Shown: positions 17,401-24,509 of the stretch, piece by piece
Position numbering within the stretch: position 1 is the first letter of the stretch
Layout: every line of letters starts with the position of its first letter
DNA from: Rikenellaceae bacterium
GTDB lineage: Bacteria > Bacteroidota > Bacteroidia > Bacteroidales > UBA932
Direction of reading: 5' to 3'
DNA: 39,350 bases
Assembly (NCBI GenBank): GCA_900769905.1
Contig: CAAGIL010000108.1
Span: 1 to 39,350, forward strand
Translations under genes and position numbers: made by a program
Notes under the pieces: generated by a model
Seen by the model: the letters and a program-made list of their open reading frames with translations, nothing else
Database searches by the model: none
What the model was told of the DNA's origin: nothing

Positions 17401-17509
17401 TGTTCTGGCTGTCAGTTACGACACCAGTTACGGTAATCTTCCCCCCCCCTTGCGCAAATGCGCTGATACACAGAAGGGTAGATAACAAAATAGCAGTAAA
17501 ACGTCTCAT
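14450..17509 (-). CDS. SusC/RagA-family TonB-dependent transporter (PUL 2)
   Basis: This 1019-residue protein has a signal peptide ending at ISAFAQ (residue 20). A carboxypeptidase-regulatory-like domain lies at about 24-105, a TonB-box-like EETVVVGYG near 105, and a plug with VRGYSSNSDSTPLYVVDG, EVLKDAASAAIYGASAGNGVVLVTT at about 165-225. A beta-barrel with C-terminal LGVNLSF follows. It imports the glycan recognised by the adjacent SusD. It follows a cytoplasmic sugar permease gene by 28 bases within an operon of sugar-catabolic enzymes, an unusual order. Three identical GGG codons directly after the signal peptide form a run of nine G (17441-17449 on the plus strand). Confidence 0.96.
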   Translation of the reverse strand: MRRFTAILLSTLLCISAFAQGGGKITVTGVVTDSQNIPVIGVSVVETGTTNGISTDIDGKYSITVPRGAKLEFSCIGLATQVITANSTTINVVLQDDQNFLEETVVVGYGIQRKSDVTGAISSVKSEDLANRSITSVDAGLQGKTAGVQIVSTSGAPGSESSIRVRGYSSNSDSTPLYVVDGLRTKNINNLDPSDIESIEVLKDAASAAIYGASAGNGVVLVTTKKAKEGVTRISYDMQYSFQNVARIPEVLNAEEYINWVTEGNLVSQERINQFYDGKTDTNWADVAFEQGSMQRHNVSFQGANKDATLFASLSYLSNDGPIIGNQDRHNRLTGTVNASYNIKKWLKLTSNNSFASYDATRVREGGMYSMLGSVLQMDPLTPVIYSKDNIPAHMQALLNQGHAFLTDENGDYYSMSPFQESNNINPYIMRDGYQQQSEGFNFRGSTSLDFKPIKQLTFTSRIGYDFRSSSTYNLQWPHTVNTDTNYDYVTITASENHNNYWQWENFANYNQTFAKKHNVSAMLGMSFSSRSTYGVTGSVSGTSASNIGISKLDRNYAYFANATGTATKTLSGGEKLNYAELSYFGRVGYDYDQKYFIQASLRADAADLSILPLNTRWGFFPAVSGGWTMSREDWFKNNVPAVSFLKLRASWGQNGSIAGLSNYMYGSVITSTIKYPIGNDGSYAVGSLPSSTGNYNLKWETSEQINVGLDLRMLKDRLSFSMDWYKKSTKDLIMTGVKSSLSVGNTISPLNAGNVENSGFEFDLSWKDQIGDFGYSISANLATLKNKVTYIYPTLSRVAGNSGGSGITCFFEKDYPIWYMRGYKYEGVNPEDGSPVFADLDVNGTINDNDKTMIGSGIPDLTFGITLNLSWKGIDLTVFANGAAGNEIAYAVPRSTRIQANTLKYFYDNRWTPQNTNAKYIGASLKNYDKYVQSSAMVFDGSYFKIKQIQLGYTFPKNLLKKASINSLRVYVSLDDYFNFTSYPGFDPEVSMSGNGLGLDYGQYPVTKRATLGVNLSF

Positions 17510-17537
17510 TTGGTACTTATTAATGTGGTATAAAAAG

Positions 17538-18512
17538 TTAGTTCGATAATGTGATGATCACGAGGGCTGCAAGGAAGCTGAGGAACATTGCGGCGACATA
17601 CTTGTTCGTGCCTTTCGGTGCTCCCTTGAATTCCTTCCAGATGAATACTCCCCAGATCATAGCGATGAGAGGTGAGGCATTGCTGAGTGCATAGGCAACG
17701 GCCTTGTTCACCTGGGCGCCTGCTGACATGAAGCTGATGACCATACCGCTCATCCAGATGAAGCCGCCCAGCATACCGATGAGGTGGGTGCGGGTGTCTC
17801 CCTTGGTGAGGTAATCCTTCATCGTAGCTTCGCCTTCCACTGATTTCTTCATCATTATCGGGTTGAGAAGGAAGGTGGAGATGAGTACTGCAAGGGCGAA
17901 GAAGAATACTGCCTGGTAAGGAGAGAGGGTGCCGCTTCCGCCGAAATCAGGAGCGGTAGCCTTCACTACGAGACCATAGAAGAACGCGAATCCGAAACCG
18001 GAGATGAACGCGTAAATGATTCCTGTCAGAGGGCTCTTGGACTGGGATGAAGTGAGCTTCTTGTAGGAGATGGCGCAGAGCAGCATAGCAGCGACTGCGA
18101 GGGCCACACCTATCCAGAGCAGGGCCTCATTGCCGCTGAAGCCGGCAACGAAGTAGTTGAAGATGATGCCGCCGACCCATCCGAAGCCGCCGCCGATAGG
18201 GAAGGCCACAGAAAGGCCTGCGATGCCGTTGGCTGCGGTGAGGAAGATGTTGGCTATGTTCCATACGAGACCGCCCAGCATGGCCCAGCCTACGCTGGAC
18301 CATGTGAGATTGTCAAAGAAGCCGCCGCCGTTGAAGGCAAGAAGACCGATGAGGGAGGTGAGGAAAAATCCTCCGATGTAGTCCCAGTAGAAAAGGGAGG
18401 ACTTCCAGTCCTTCTTCTGGACGAGCTTCTGGGTGTTACCCCAGGAACCCCAGCATATGCAGCAGTAGATGCAGCATATGATGGCGAGAGGTATGTTGGT
18501 TACGAGTACCAT
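17538..18512 (-). CDS. Inner-membrane sugar permease, GRP/RhaT-like DMT-superfamily transporter
   Basis: This 324-residue protein is strongly hydrophobic with about ten predicted transmembrane segments. Examples are IPLAIICCIYCCICWGSWG near the N terminus, FFLTSLIGLLAF, GLSVAFPIGGGFGWVGGIIFNYF, and AAMFLSFLAALVIITL at the C terminus. The early CWGSWGNTQKL and the late AYALSNASPLIAMIWGVFIWKEF motifs are characteristic of the glucose/ribose-porter (GRP) branch of the DMT superfamily, which also includes RhaT-like carriers. Bacteroides ribose loci encode a similar permease. It would move the released monosaccharide into the cytoplasm for the isomerase encoded 12 bases upstream. The exact sugar is unknown; a pentose or branched pentose is the contextual guess. 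Confidence 0.85.
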   Translation of the reverse strand: MVLVTNIPLAIICCIYCCICWGSWGNTQKLVQKKDWKSSLFYWDYIGGFFLTSLIGLLAFNGGGFFDNLTWSSVGWAMLGGLVWNIANIFLTAANGIAGLSVAFPIGGGFGWVGGIIFNYFVAGFSGNEALLWIGVALAVAAMLLCAISYKKLTSSQSKSPLTGIIYAFISGFGFAFFYGLVVKATAPDFGGSGTLSPYQAVFFFALAVLISTFLLNPIMMKKSVEGEATMKDYLTKGDTRTHLIGMLGGFIWMSGMVISFMSAGAQVNKAVAYALSNASPLIAMIWGVFIWKEFKGAPKGTNKYVAAMFLSFLAALVIITLSN

Positions 18513-18524
18513 AATTCAGGAATC

Positions 18525-19955
18525 TTATTCGTGAACGTAGAGGTTCCAGCCGAGGTAGTTCTCAATGGCATCCTGAAGTATCTCCTTTGCCTTTCCGCGG
18601 CAGGCGGCAACGTGGTGTTCGAAGCCGTTGCGGCAGATGTACTTCATAAGGGTCTGGAGCTTAGGAACTCTGGTGACAGCGATGCAGCCGTCCATTCCGT
18701 AAGGATCGCTGGTGATGGTGCCTTCTCCGAGGTAAGCCTTGATCCTGCCTTCGGTGTCGTCGGTGGAGATACGGAAGTATGTGAAGTCGCCTTCAGATAC
18801 CTTTGCGCATACGGCTCCGAAAGTCTTGACCTTTCCGAGAGTCCTTCCGAGCACTCCGAGAGGAGCGAGCTTGAGGTCGTTGTTGCCGATGAATTCGCGA
18901 GGGAAGTTTCCGCAGTGGGTGCAGACGCACATCTCGCGGTCCTCGGCGAAGTTGTTGTTCCAGTCCATAAGGGCGGAAGCGTGGCCGGAGGCGAGGGTGA
19001 GGGCGTACATTGACACTGCACCGGCGATGTCGGTCTCGCAGGCGCAAGGGATGAGCCTGTCGGAGAGCATACTCATTGCCACGCAGGCTGCGCAGCCGTA
19101 GTTCTGCTCAAGGGAATCCCAGCACTGGATGGCGAGGGCATCGCAGTCATTGGCCTCTCTCCAGCGCTCAACTGCAAGGGCGAACTTGATGACGAGAGGG
19201 AGCTTTTCCTCGTAGTTTGCAGGCACCTTGGCGTAAGCGCTGATGCTCTCCTTCTTGGCGAGGTACTGAGGATCGTCCTCTGAGATGGCCTCGGCTGCGA
19301 AGATGAGCTCTGAAAGGTCTGCAGGAACTACGGTGATGCCTGTCCTCTGGAGAAGCTTCTCGCTGGCGCGGCAGGTGTTGAAGCCGAGAGGGCGGGTTCC
19401 GATCTGACCTATGCGGCAATGTCTGAGACCGTTGACAACGCGGCAGATGCCTGCGAACTTGTTGAGGTCCTCAACCAGCATAGGGGAGTAGATGGAATAG
19501 GTGTGAAGGGTAGTGTCAGTGAACGGAATACCGTACTGATAGAGGTTGTTGCAAACGGAAATCTTGCCGCAGAAAGCGTCCCTGCGGCTGTCGAGGTCCA
19601 CCTTGTCGTTGCTGTCGTCGCAGGCCTGCACGAGTACTGGGACGTTCAAGTCAGCCTCCTTGATGGCGTTGATGATACCGATTTCGAAGCCGAAGTTAGG
19701 AAGGGATACGATGATACCGTCGATTTCATCCCTGTGCTCCCTGAAGAGTTTGGCGCACTTGAGGGCATCCTCCCTGGTCTCGATGCTGCTGCTTCCGGTA
19801 GGGGTAGCGTCTTCCGGAAGAATGACATAGTCATAGCCCTGCTCTTCAATAGTCTTGAGCAGCTGCTTTCTCACGTCTCTTGCGAGTTCTGAGTTGAAGT
19901 AAGCTCGTGTGCCGATGATGACACCGAAGCAGATTTTTCGATTGTTCTTGTACAT
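18525..19955 (-). CDS. L-fucose/L-arabinose-isomerase-superfamily sugar isomerase
   Basis: This is a cytoplasmic 476-residue protein. The N half is a Rossmann-like region (ICFGVIIGTRAYFN, DGIIVSLPNFGFEIG). The C half carries the fucose/arabinose-isomerase metal site: E307 in CACETDIAGA, D331 in LMDWNNNF and H447 or H448 in FEHHVAACRG, matching the Glu-Asp-His triad of FucI. CWDSLEQNYGCAACVAMSMLSD is the typical preceding segment. Such enzymes interconvert aldose and ketose with a divalent metal. It lies between the permease and the FGGY kinase with gaps of 12 and 14 bases, so its ketose product is presumably the kinase substrate. D-apiose to apulose is one chemically consistent reaction; arabinose or fucose type sugars are alternatives. 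The Cys content is unusually high. Confidence 0.85.
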   Translation of the reverse strand: MYKNNRKICFGVIIGTRAYFNSELARDVRKQLLKTIEEQGYDYVILPEDATPTGSSSIETREDALKCAKLFREHRDEIDGIIVSLPNFGFEIGIINAIKEADLNVPVLVQACDDSNDKVDLDSRRDAFCGKISVCNNLYQYGIPFTDTTLHTYSIYSPMLVEDLNKFAGICRVVNGLRHCRIGQIGTRPLGFNTCRASEKLLQRTGITVVPADLSELIFAAEAISEDDPQYLAKKESISAYAKVPANYEEKLPLVIKFALAVERWREANDCDALAIQCWDSLEQNYGCAACVAMSMLSDRLIPCACETDIAGAVSMYALTLASGHASALMDWNNNFAEDREMCVCTHCGNFPREFIGNNDLKLAPLGVLGRTLGKVKTFGAVCAKVSEGDFTYFRISTDDTEGRIKAYLGEGTITSDPYGMDGCIAVTRVPKLQTLMKYICRNGFEHHVAACRGKAKEILQDAIENYLGWNLYVHE

Positions 19956-19969
19956 AACGTTATGTGTTA

Positions 19970-21466
19970 TTAATTGTTTGATTTTGCTAGTTTTACGGTT
20001 TCGTTTACCTTCTCTTTCCAGCCTGCGAAGACTTTCTCCGCTTCCGCAGCCCCGGTTGAAGGCAGGTATTTTCCGTTAGGGGCCCAGATAGCTGCCGCCT
20101 CGTCGAAACTCTTCCACTTCTTCCTGGCAAAGCCGTTCATTATGAAGGCTCCGAAAGCCGAGGCGTCCAGCACTTCGGACTGCACCACCGGCACGCCGAG
20201 CAGGTCGGACTGGAGCTGCATCAGGAAGGTGTTTTTGGTAGGACCGCCGTCCACGCGTACCTCGCGCAGGGCTACGCCGGTGCCGCAGAGCATTGCGTCC
20301 AGCAGGTCCTTGATCTGGAAGGCAATTGACTCCAGACCCGCACGGCAGACGTGGGCCCTGGTGCTTGCGAGCGACAGACCGCCGATGCAGGCGCGTGCGG
20401 ATGCGGCCCAGTATGGGGCCCCCAGACCCGCGAATGCAGGGACAAGGTACACGCCGCCGCTGTCCTTTACGGATCTTGCAAGAGGCTCGGCCTCAGCGCT
20501 GTCCGCAATGATGCCCAGGTTGTCCTTGAGCCAGGCGATGATGGCGCCGGAGCAGTGTATGTTGCCTTCAAAGGCATAGAAAAGCTTGCCGTTGGCAGCG
20601 AATCCCACCGAGGTCACGAGTCCCTCCGGTGCAGGTGCCGCCTTCTCGCCAATGTTCACCATTACGGATGAACCTGTGCCGTAGGTGACCTTGCCGTCAC
20701 CCTCGTTGAAGCACATCTGGCCAGCGAGTGCACCGTGGGAGTCACCGAGCACGCCGGCAATCTGAATCGGAGCCGGGAAAATGCCATCTACGACGCTCGT
20801 GCCGAACACGGAGTCGCAAGGGAGAGCCTTAGGCATCATCGCGCGCGGCACGCCGAGCATCTTGAGCAGCTCGTCGTCCCAATCGAGGCTGTGGATGTTG
20901 AAGAGCATGGTCCTGGAGGCGTTGGTGTAGTCGGTCGCGTGCACTGCGCCGCCGCTGAGCTTCCAGATGAGCCAGGAGTCTATGGTGCCCGCGAGCAGCT
21001 CGGTTTCAGGATTGATGCCCTGGGGAGCCGCTACGTTGTCAAGTATCCACTTGATGCAACTGCCTGAAAAATAAGGGTCTATGCGAAGTCCGCTGCGCTC
21101 GCGCACGAGTTCTGCGTAGCCCTGCGCCTCAAGAGAGTCGCATATATCCTTGCCGCGCATGTCCTGCCATACGATTGCGTGGCACACCGGCTCTCCGCTG
21201 TGCCTGTTCCATACAACCACGGTTTCGCGCTGGTTGGTGAGTGCGAGGGAGTATTCGCAATCCGGCTCAGGACTGCCCACCACCTCGCGTATTGCTGCTA
21301 CGGTGTTGGCGTAAATCTCGTCTGCATCGTGCTCCACCCAGCCTTCCTTCGGGTAGTACTGCTTGTGAGGCACGGATGAGTTGCGCAGGACCTCGCCGTT
21401 CTCGCCGAAAAGTATGGCCTTGGTGGCGGAGGTGCTCTGGTCGACTGCTATTACGTAATGCTTCAT
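19970..21466 (-). CDS. FGGY carbohydrate kinase, glycerol-kinase-like
   Basis: This 498-residue protein has the phosphate-1 loop at 7-17 (AVDQSTSATKA), the catalytic Asp in LGDSHGALAGQ (D242), TYGTGSSVMVN as phosphate-2 loop, and a C-terminal VDGGPTKNTFLMQLQSDLLGVPV adenosine segment. The four residues that contact glycerol in GlpK appear conserved: R80 and E81 in TNQRET, Y132 in DPYFSG, and D242. The length is also that of GlpK. Operon neighbours (isomerase, transketolase, sugar permease) argue for a sugar rather than glycerol. Apulose ends in a glycerol-like C(OH)(CH2OH)2 group, so an apulose 4-kinase would reconcile both lines. A simple glycerol kinase remains possible. Confidence 0.88.
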   Translation of the reverse strand: MKHYVIAVDQSTSATKAILFGENGEVLRNSSVPHKQYYPKEGWVEHDADEIYANTVAAIREVVGSPEPDCEYSLALTNQRETVVVWNRHSGEPVCHAIVWQDMRGKDICDSLEAQGYAELVRERSGLRIDPYFSGSCIKWILDNVAAPQGINPETELLAGTIDSWLIWKLSGGAVHATDYTNASRTMLFNIHSLDWDDELLKMLGVPRAMMPKALPCDSVFGTSVVDGIFPAPIQIAGVLGDSHGALAGQMCFNEGDGKVTYGTGSSVMVNIGEKAAPAPEGLVTSVGFAANGKLFYAFEGNIHCSGAIIAWLKDNLGIIADSAEAEPLARSVKDSGGVYLVPAFAGLGAPYWAASARACIGGLSLASTRAHVCRAGLESIAFQIKDLLDAMLCGTGVALREVRVDGGPTKNTFLMQLQSDLLGVPVVQSEVLDASAFGAFIMNGFARKKWKSFDEAAAIWAPNGKYLPSTGAAEAEKVFAGWKEKVNETVKLAKSNN

Positions 21467-21470
21467 ACCC

Positions 21471-22406
21471 TTATCCTTTGATGTTGTGGAAAAATTCTTC
21501 TGCGCTGCGGGCTACGCCTTCGGCATCCATTCCGTATCTCTTGTAGAGCTCTGCGGAAGTGCCGTGGGCTGCGTTCTCGTCAGGGACTGCAATTTTCCTC
21601 ACCGGCACCGGGTGCTCGCTGAGGCTCTCGGTCACCACTGAGCCGAGGCCGCCGTTGATGCTGTGCTCCTCGACGGTAACCAGGCATCCTGTTTCCCTTG
21701 CGGCGAGTTCGAGCTCGTCGGTGTCGAAAGGCTTGATCCAGCTGCAGTCCAGGACTCTGGCGTTTATGCCCTTGGCGCGGAGCAGGTCAGATGCGCCCAC
21801 TGCCTGGCATACGGCTTCGCCGGTGGCGAGTATGCAGAGATCGTTGCCTTCGCGGAGGCGGTTTGCCTTACCCGGGGTGCAGTCGCAGTTGTCGTCTGCA
21901 TAGACTTCGCCCGTGGCGCCTCTTCCTACACGGATATAAATAGGCTCAGGATAGCCCATAAGGGTTCTTGCAGCCTTGGCTGCCATATGGCCGTCGGACG
22001 GGATGAAGATGTTCATTCCCGGGAAGGCCCTGAGCACGGCAATGTCGTGGAGGCTGTGGTGGGTGGAACCGAGGGCTCCGTAGGCGAAACCTCCGCTGAC
22101 ACCGAAGATTTTGACCGGGTTGCGGCTGTAGGCCACGTCCACCTTGATCTGCTCCAGCGCGCGGGCTACATAGAAGCAGGCAGGTCCGCAGCATACGACA
22201 TTCTTGCCGCTGTGGGACAGTCCTGCGGCAATGCCGACAGCATTCTGCTCGGCAATGCCGCACTCTACAAACTGTTCAGGCAGAGTATCTGCGAATTCAT
22301 TCAATGTTACGGAACCTCTGGCATCCGTGGTCACGACTACCAGGTCCTTGTCTTTCTTCGCTTCTTCGAGCAATGCTCCGGTGAAGCTTTTTCTGGAATC
22401 TATCAT
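21471..22406 (-). CDS. Transketolase, C-terminal subunit (pyrimidine-binding and C domains)
   Basis: This 311-residue protein corresponds to the second half of transketolase. FVECGIAEQNAVGIAAGLSHSGKNVVC at about 46-72 includes the catalytic Glu of the TPP pyrimidine domain. GSTHHSLHDIAVLRAFPGMNIFIPSD near 112-137 is the phosphate-binding region, and ARVLDCSWIKPFDTDEL the C-terminal domain. With the N-terminal subunit encoded 40 bases upstream it would form a two-chain TPP enzyme transferring a two-carbon ketol unit. Split transketolases of this size occur in dedicated catabolic operons, including the apulose-4-phosphate transketolases of apiose pathways. The gene is 4 bases from the FGGY kinase gene, which supports a shared pathway. 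Confidence 0.92.
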   Translation of the reverse strand: MIDSRKSFTGALLEEAKKDKDLVVVTTDARGSVTLNEFADTLPEQFVECGIAEQNAVGIAAGLSHSGKNVVCCGPACFYVARALEQIKVDVAYSRNPVKIFGVSGGFAYGALGSTHHSLHDIAVLRAFPGMNIFIPSDGHMAAKAARTLMGYPEPIYIRVGRGATGEVYADDNCDCTPGKANRLREGNDLCILATGEAVCQAVGASDLLRAKGINARVLDCSWIKPFDTDELELAARETGCLVTVEEHSINGGLGSVVTESLSEHPVPVRKIAVPDENAAHGTSAELYKRYGMDAEGVARSAEEFFHNIKG

Positions 22407-22446
22407 TGGGGTATCTGTTATTCTATGTGGAGTTTGCTCAAAATCA

Positions 22447-23280
22447 TCAGTTTGCGCTCATTGCGGCAATCCTTCCGTCGATTTCCTGAAGGGCAGTCCT
22501 GTACTGCTCCTCGCTCGGAACCCCGTGGTGCCATTTGCGCTCGTTCTCCATAAAGGACACGCCCTTGCCTTTGGTGGTGTGGGCGATGATCATGTGGGGA
22601 GCCTCAGCCCCGGTGTCGATGCCGTCCAGGGTCTTCACTATTTCTTCAATGTCGTCCCCGTTCATCTCGATGACATCCCAGCCGAAGGCCTTCCATTTGT
22701 CCTTCAGGCTTTCCAGAGGCATCACTTCTTCCGTGCTTCCGCTGATCTGAAGCCTGTTCCTGTCGATGATGGCGATGAGATTTCCGGTCTTGTACCTGTG
22801 AGCGGCCAAAGCTGCCTCATAGATTGAGCCTTCCTCCTGCTCACCGTCGCCCATAAGCACTACGGTGCGGTACTTCTGGCCGTTCATCTTTGCGGAAATT
22901 GCCATTCCGAGGCCGAAGGAGAGTCCGTGCCCGAGAGCGCCGCTGTTCACTTCTATTCCCGGGAGATCGTTGAGCGGATGGCCGGCGAGAGGGGAATCGT
23001 ATTTACCGAGGGTATCGACTTCACTCTTGTCAAGGAAGCCTATCTGCTCGAATACGGAATACAGGGCCTCAACGCAGTGGCCTTTGCTGAGAACGAACCT
23101 GTCCCTGTCTGCATCATCGAGCCTGCTCTTGTCAATATTGAGGTAATGATTGTAGAGCACGGTCAGGATGTTGAGACAGGAAAGGTCCCCTCCCGTGTGT
23201 CCGGCCTTCGCATTGTAGATGATCTCAATCAGACGGCGTCTGTTGCGTTCGGCTGTTAGTTTTAATGTCGGTATGTTCAT
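22447..23280 (-). CDS. Transketolase, N-terminal subunit (TPP diphosphate-binding domain)
   Basis: This 277-residue protein is the first half of transketolase. AKAGHTGGDLSCLNILTVLY is at about 25-44, the DRDRFVLSKGHCVEALY loop at about 59-75, and LGHGLSFGLGMAISAKMNG at about 117-135. The TPP and Mg motif GDGEQEEGSIYEAALAAHRYKTGNLIAIIDRN begins at about 145. It lacks the pyrimidine domain, supplied by the next gene. It is the first gene of the 11-gene operon, with the promoter about 32 bases upstream. Being promoter-proximal, this cytoplasmic enzyme pair may be the most strongly expressed part. The donor is inferred to be the phosphorylated ketose made by the kinase; ordinary pentose-phosphate transketolase activity is the main alternative. 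Confidence 0.93.
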   Translation of the reverse strand: MNIPTLKLTAERNRRRLIEIIYNAKAGHTGGDLSCLNILTVLYNHYLNIDKSRLDDADRDRFVLSKGHCVEALYSVFEQIGFLDKSEVDTLGKYDSPLAGHPLNDLPGIEVNSGALGHGLSFGLGMAISAKMNGQKYRTVVLMGDGEQEEGSIYEAALAAHRYKTGNLIAIIDRNRLQISGSTEEVMPLESLKDKWKAFGWDVIEMNGDDIEEIVKTLDGIDTGAEAPHMIIAHTTKGKGVSFMENERKWHHGVPSEEQYRTALQEIDGRIAAMSAN

Positions 23281-23311
23281 ATATTTTCACCTTTTATATC
23301 GTTTATGTCGG

Positions 23312-23342
23312 CAAAGGTAGAAAACGAAAATGAAAAACGCAA
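23312..23342 (-). promoter_or_regulatory. Promoter of the 11-gene sugar operon
   Basis: On the minus strand TTG (23342-23340) is followed by 20 bases and TACCTTTG (23319-23312), a good match to the Bacteroidales promoter with a 3-of-4 -33 box. The start should fall near 23306, leaving a short leader before the ATG at 23280. No other strong promoter was noticed in the short gaps down to 7736. Confidence 0.75.
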
Positions 23343-23372
23343 GAAAAAAGTAAGAATTTTACTTTCGTTTTC
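23320..23372. promoter_or_regulatory. Nested inverted repeats overlapping the operon promoter, possible operator
   Basis: GAAAACGAAA (23320-23329, inside the promoter spacer) is mirrored exactly by TTTCGTTTTC (23363-23372). Between them AAAGTAA (23347-23353) and TTACTTT (23359-23365) form a smaller perfect palindrome with a 5-base centre just upstream of the -33 box. Their placement around -33 suits a repressor or activator of the LacI or similar type. No regulator gene is in the window. Confidence 0.5.
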
Positions 23373-23479
23373 TTTCGGTTGCTTCTTTGTTGTGCTTGGA
23401 ACTATCGTTTTATATATAAGATGTCCGTCGCCTGTGGTGGCATAGTTACAGGCAGGAAGCAATAATAAACGGGAATAAC

Positions 23480-23509
23480 TTGCATATCACCAAATAATCT
23501 TTACCTTTG
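23480..23509 (+). promoter_or_regulatory. Promoter of the metallo-hydrolase gene
   Basis: TTG (23480-23482), 19 bases, then TACCTTTG (23502-23509). The predicted start near 23515 leaves a leader of about 93 bases before the ATG at 23608, long for this window. No recognisable riboswitch or strong hairpin was seen in it. Confidence 0.65.
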
Positions 23510-23607
23510 CCTATGAGTCATGGGTCTCCTTCCGGCCTATAGCCTCCAGCCTGTCGAGATCAGGACAAGTCACCTCCGAAAAGCATAAATAATTGATAAC
23601 TGATATT

Positions 23608-24447
23608 ATGGCAAAAAACATTACAAAAATCCTTCTTGCTGCAGTCGCATCGCTTGCAGCAGTCAGTGCATTTGCCCAGGGCCCTAGGCCGGGCTATAAG
23701 GAGAAGACGGTCTACAAGGGACCGGATCTCGAAATCCGCCAGATTGACGAGCACACTTGGCACGGCAACGGCAACAAGATGGCCAACGAGGCTATCTATA
23801 TCATTGAAGGTGAGGAGCGTGCAATCGTGATCGATGCGGGCGTGGACATCAAGGATTACGACAAGATCGTAGCCGGGATCACCTCAAAGCCGGTGACTCT
23901 CATCGCTACCCACGTGCATCCGGACCACACCGGTGCCTCCATCAAGTATTTCGATGAAATCTACATCAATGCCGCCGATATGGTGAATGTCGAGGCCATG
24001 ATGGGTGACTACAAGGGAACCATCAAGTATCTTGCTGACGGTCAGGTTTTTGACCTCGGCGGACGCGAGATTGAGGTAATCTTCACCCCGGGCCACACTC
24101 CTGGTTCCACCACCTTTATGGACAAGGCTGCCGGCTACGGCTTCAGCGGAGATGCCTTCGGCTCAGGCAACCTCCTTCTCATCACCAACTTCTCCACCCT
24201 GCTCATCACAGCCCAGAGGACTCTCGAATATATGCAGAAGAACAATATAGAGAAGCTTTATCCGGGCCACTATATGGGCGTAAATGTGGAAACTCAGCAG
24301 CGCGTGGCAGACCTCTACAAGATTTCCCGCGACGTGCTCGACGGCAAGCTCAGCGGGGAGAAGAACGACAGGGGAATGTTGGGTCTAAACAATCTCATAA
24401 ACCTCTACGGAGTACGCGTGAACTACGCCGATTCCGCCGTGAAATAG
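23608..24447 (+). CDS. Secreted metallo-beta-lactamase-fold hydrolase
   Basis: The ATG at 23608 gives 279 residues and a clean signal peptide (ILLAAVASLAAVSAFAQ, about 8-24); an in-frame TTG at 23593 would add five poor residues. The zinc motif is THVHPDHTGA (H102, H104, D106, H107), with H163 in GHTPGST, D182 in FSGDAFGSG and H221 in YPGHY. This is the full two-zinc ligand set of the superfamily. The fold covers glyoxalase-II-like hydrolases, lactonases and beta-lactamases; the short sequence without extra domains does not decide among them. It stands alone behind its own promoter and converges on the alpha-2-macroglobulin gene. A periplasmic location is likely. A role in the neighbouring sugar locus is possible but unsupported. 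Confidence 0.9.
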   Translation: MAKNITKILLAAVASLAAVSAFAQGPRPGYKEKTVYKGPDLEIRQIDEHTWHGNGNKMANEAIYIIEGEERAIVIDAGVDIKDYDKIVAGITSKPVTLIATHVHPDHTGASIKYFDEIYINAADMVNVEAMMGDYKGTIKYLADGQVFDLGGREIEVIFTPGHTPGSTTFMDKAAGYGFSGDAFGSGNLLLITNFSTLLITAQRTLEYMQKNNIEKLYPGHYMGVNVETQQRVADLYKISRDVLDGKLSGEKNDRGMLGLNNLINLYGVRVNYADSAVK

Positions 24448-24475
24448 TATATTCAATTGATTATTTTTTAGTGCT

Positions 24476-24503
24476 GGTGGCTGTCACTCAGGTGGCAGCC
24501 ACC
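24476..24503. terminator. Hairpin between convergent genes
   Basis: GGTGGCTG (24476-24483) pairs with CAGCCACC (24496-24503) around a 12-base loop, followed on the plus strand by TTTGTCTT. It lies between the metallo-hydrolase stop and the end of the convergent alpha-2-macroglobulin gene, so it is probably a terminator for the plus-strand gene. The U-run is weak. Confidence 0.55.
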
Positions 24504-24509
24504 TTTGTC

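Larger units (their letters stand above)
23281..23607. other. Divergent intergenic region with two promoters
   Basis: This 327-base gap separates the transketolase operon from the metallo-hydrolase gene. It contains the minus promoter and operator-like repeats (23312-23372) and the plus promoter (23480-23509). A weak inverted pair GCCTG/CAGGC lies near 23430-23455. No small gene could be supported. Confidence 0.6.

Noticed and set aside
21471..23280. Frameshifted single transketolase gene
   Set aside because: The two halves are separated by 40 bases with a proper stop and start, and each matches the sizes of known split subunits.
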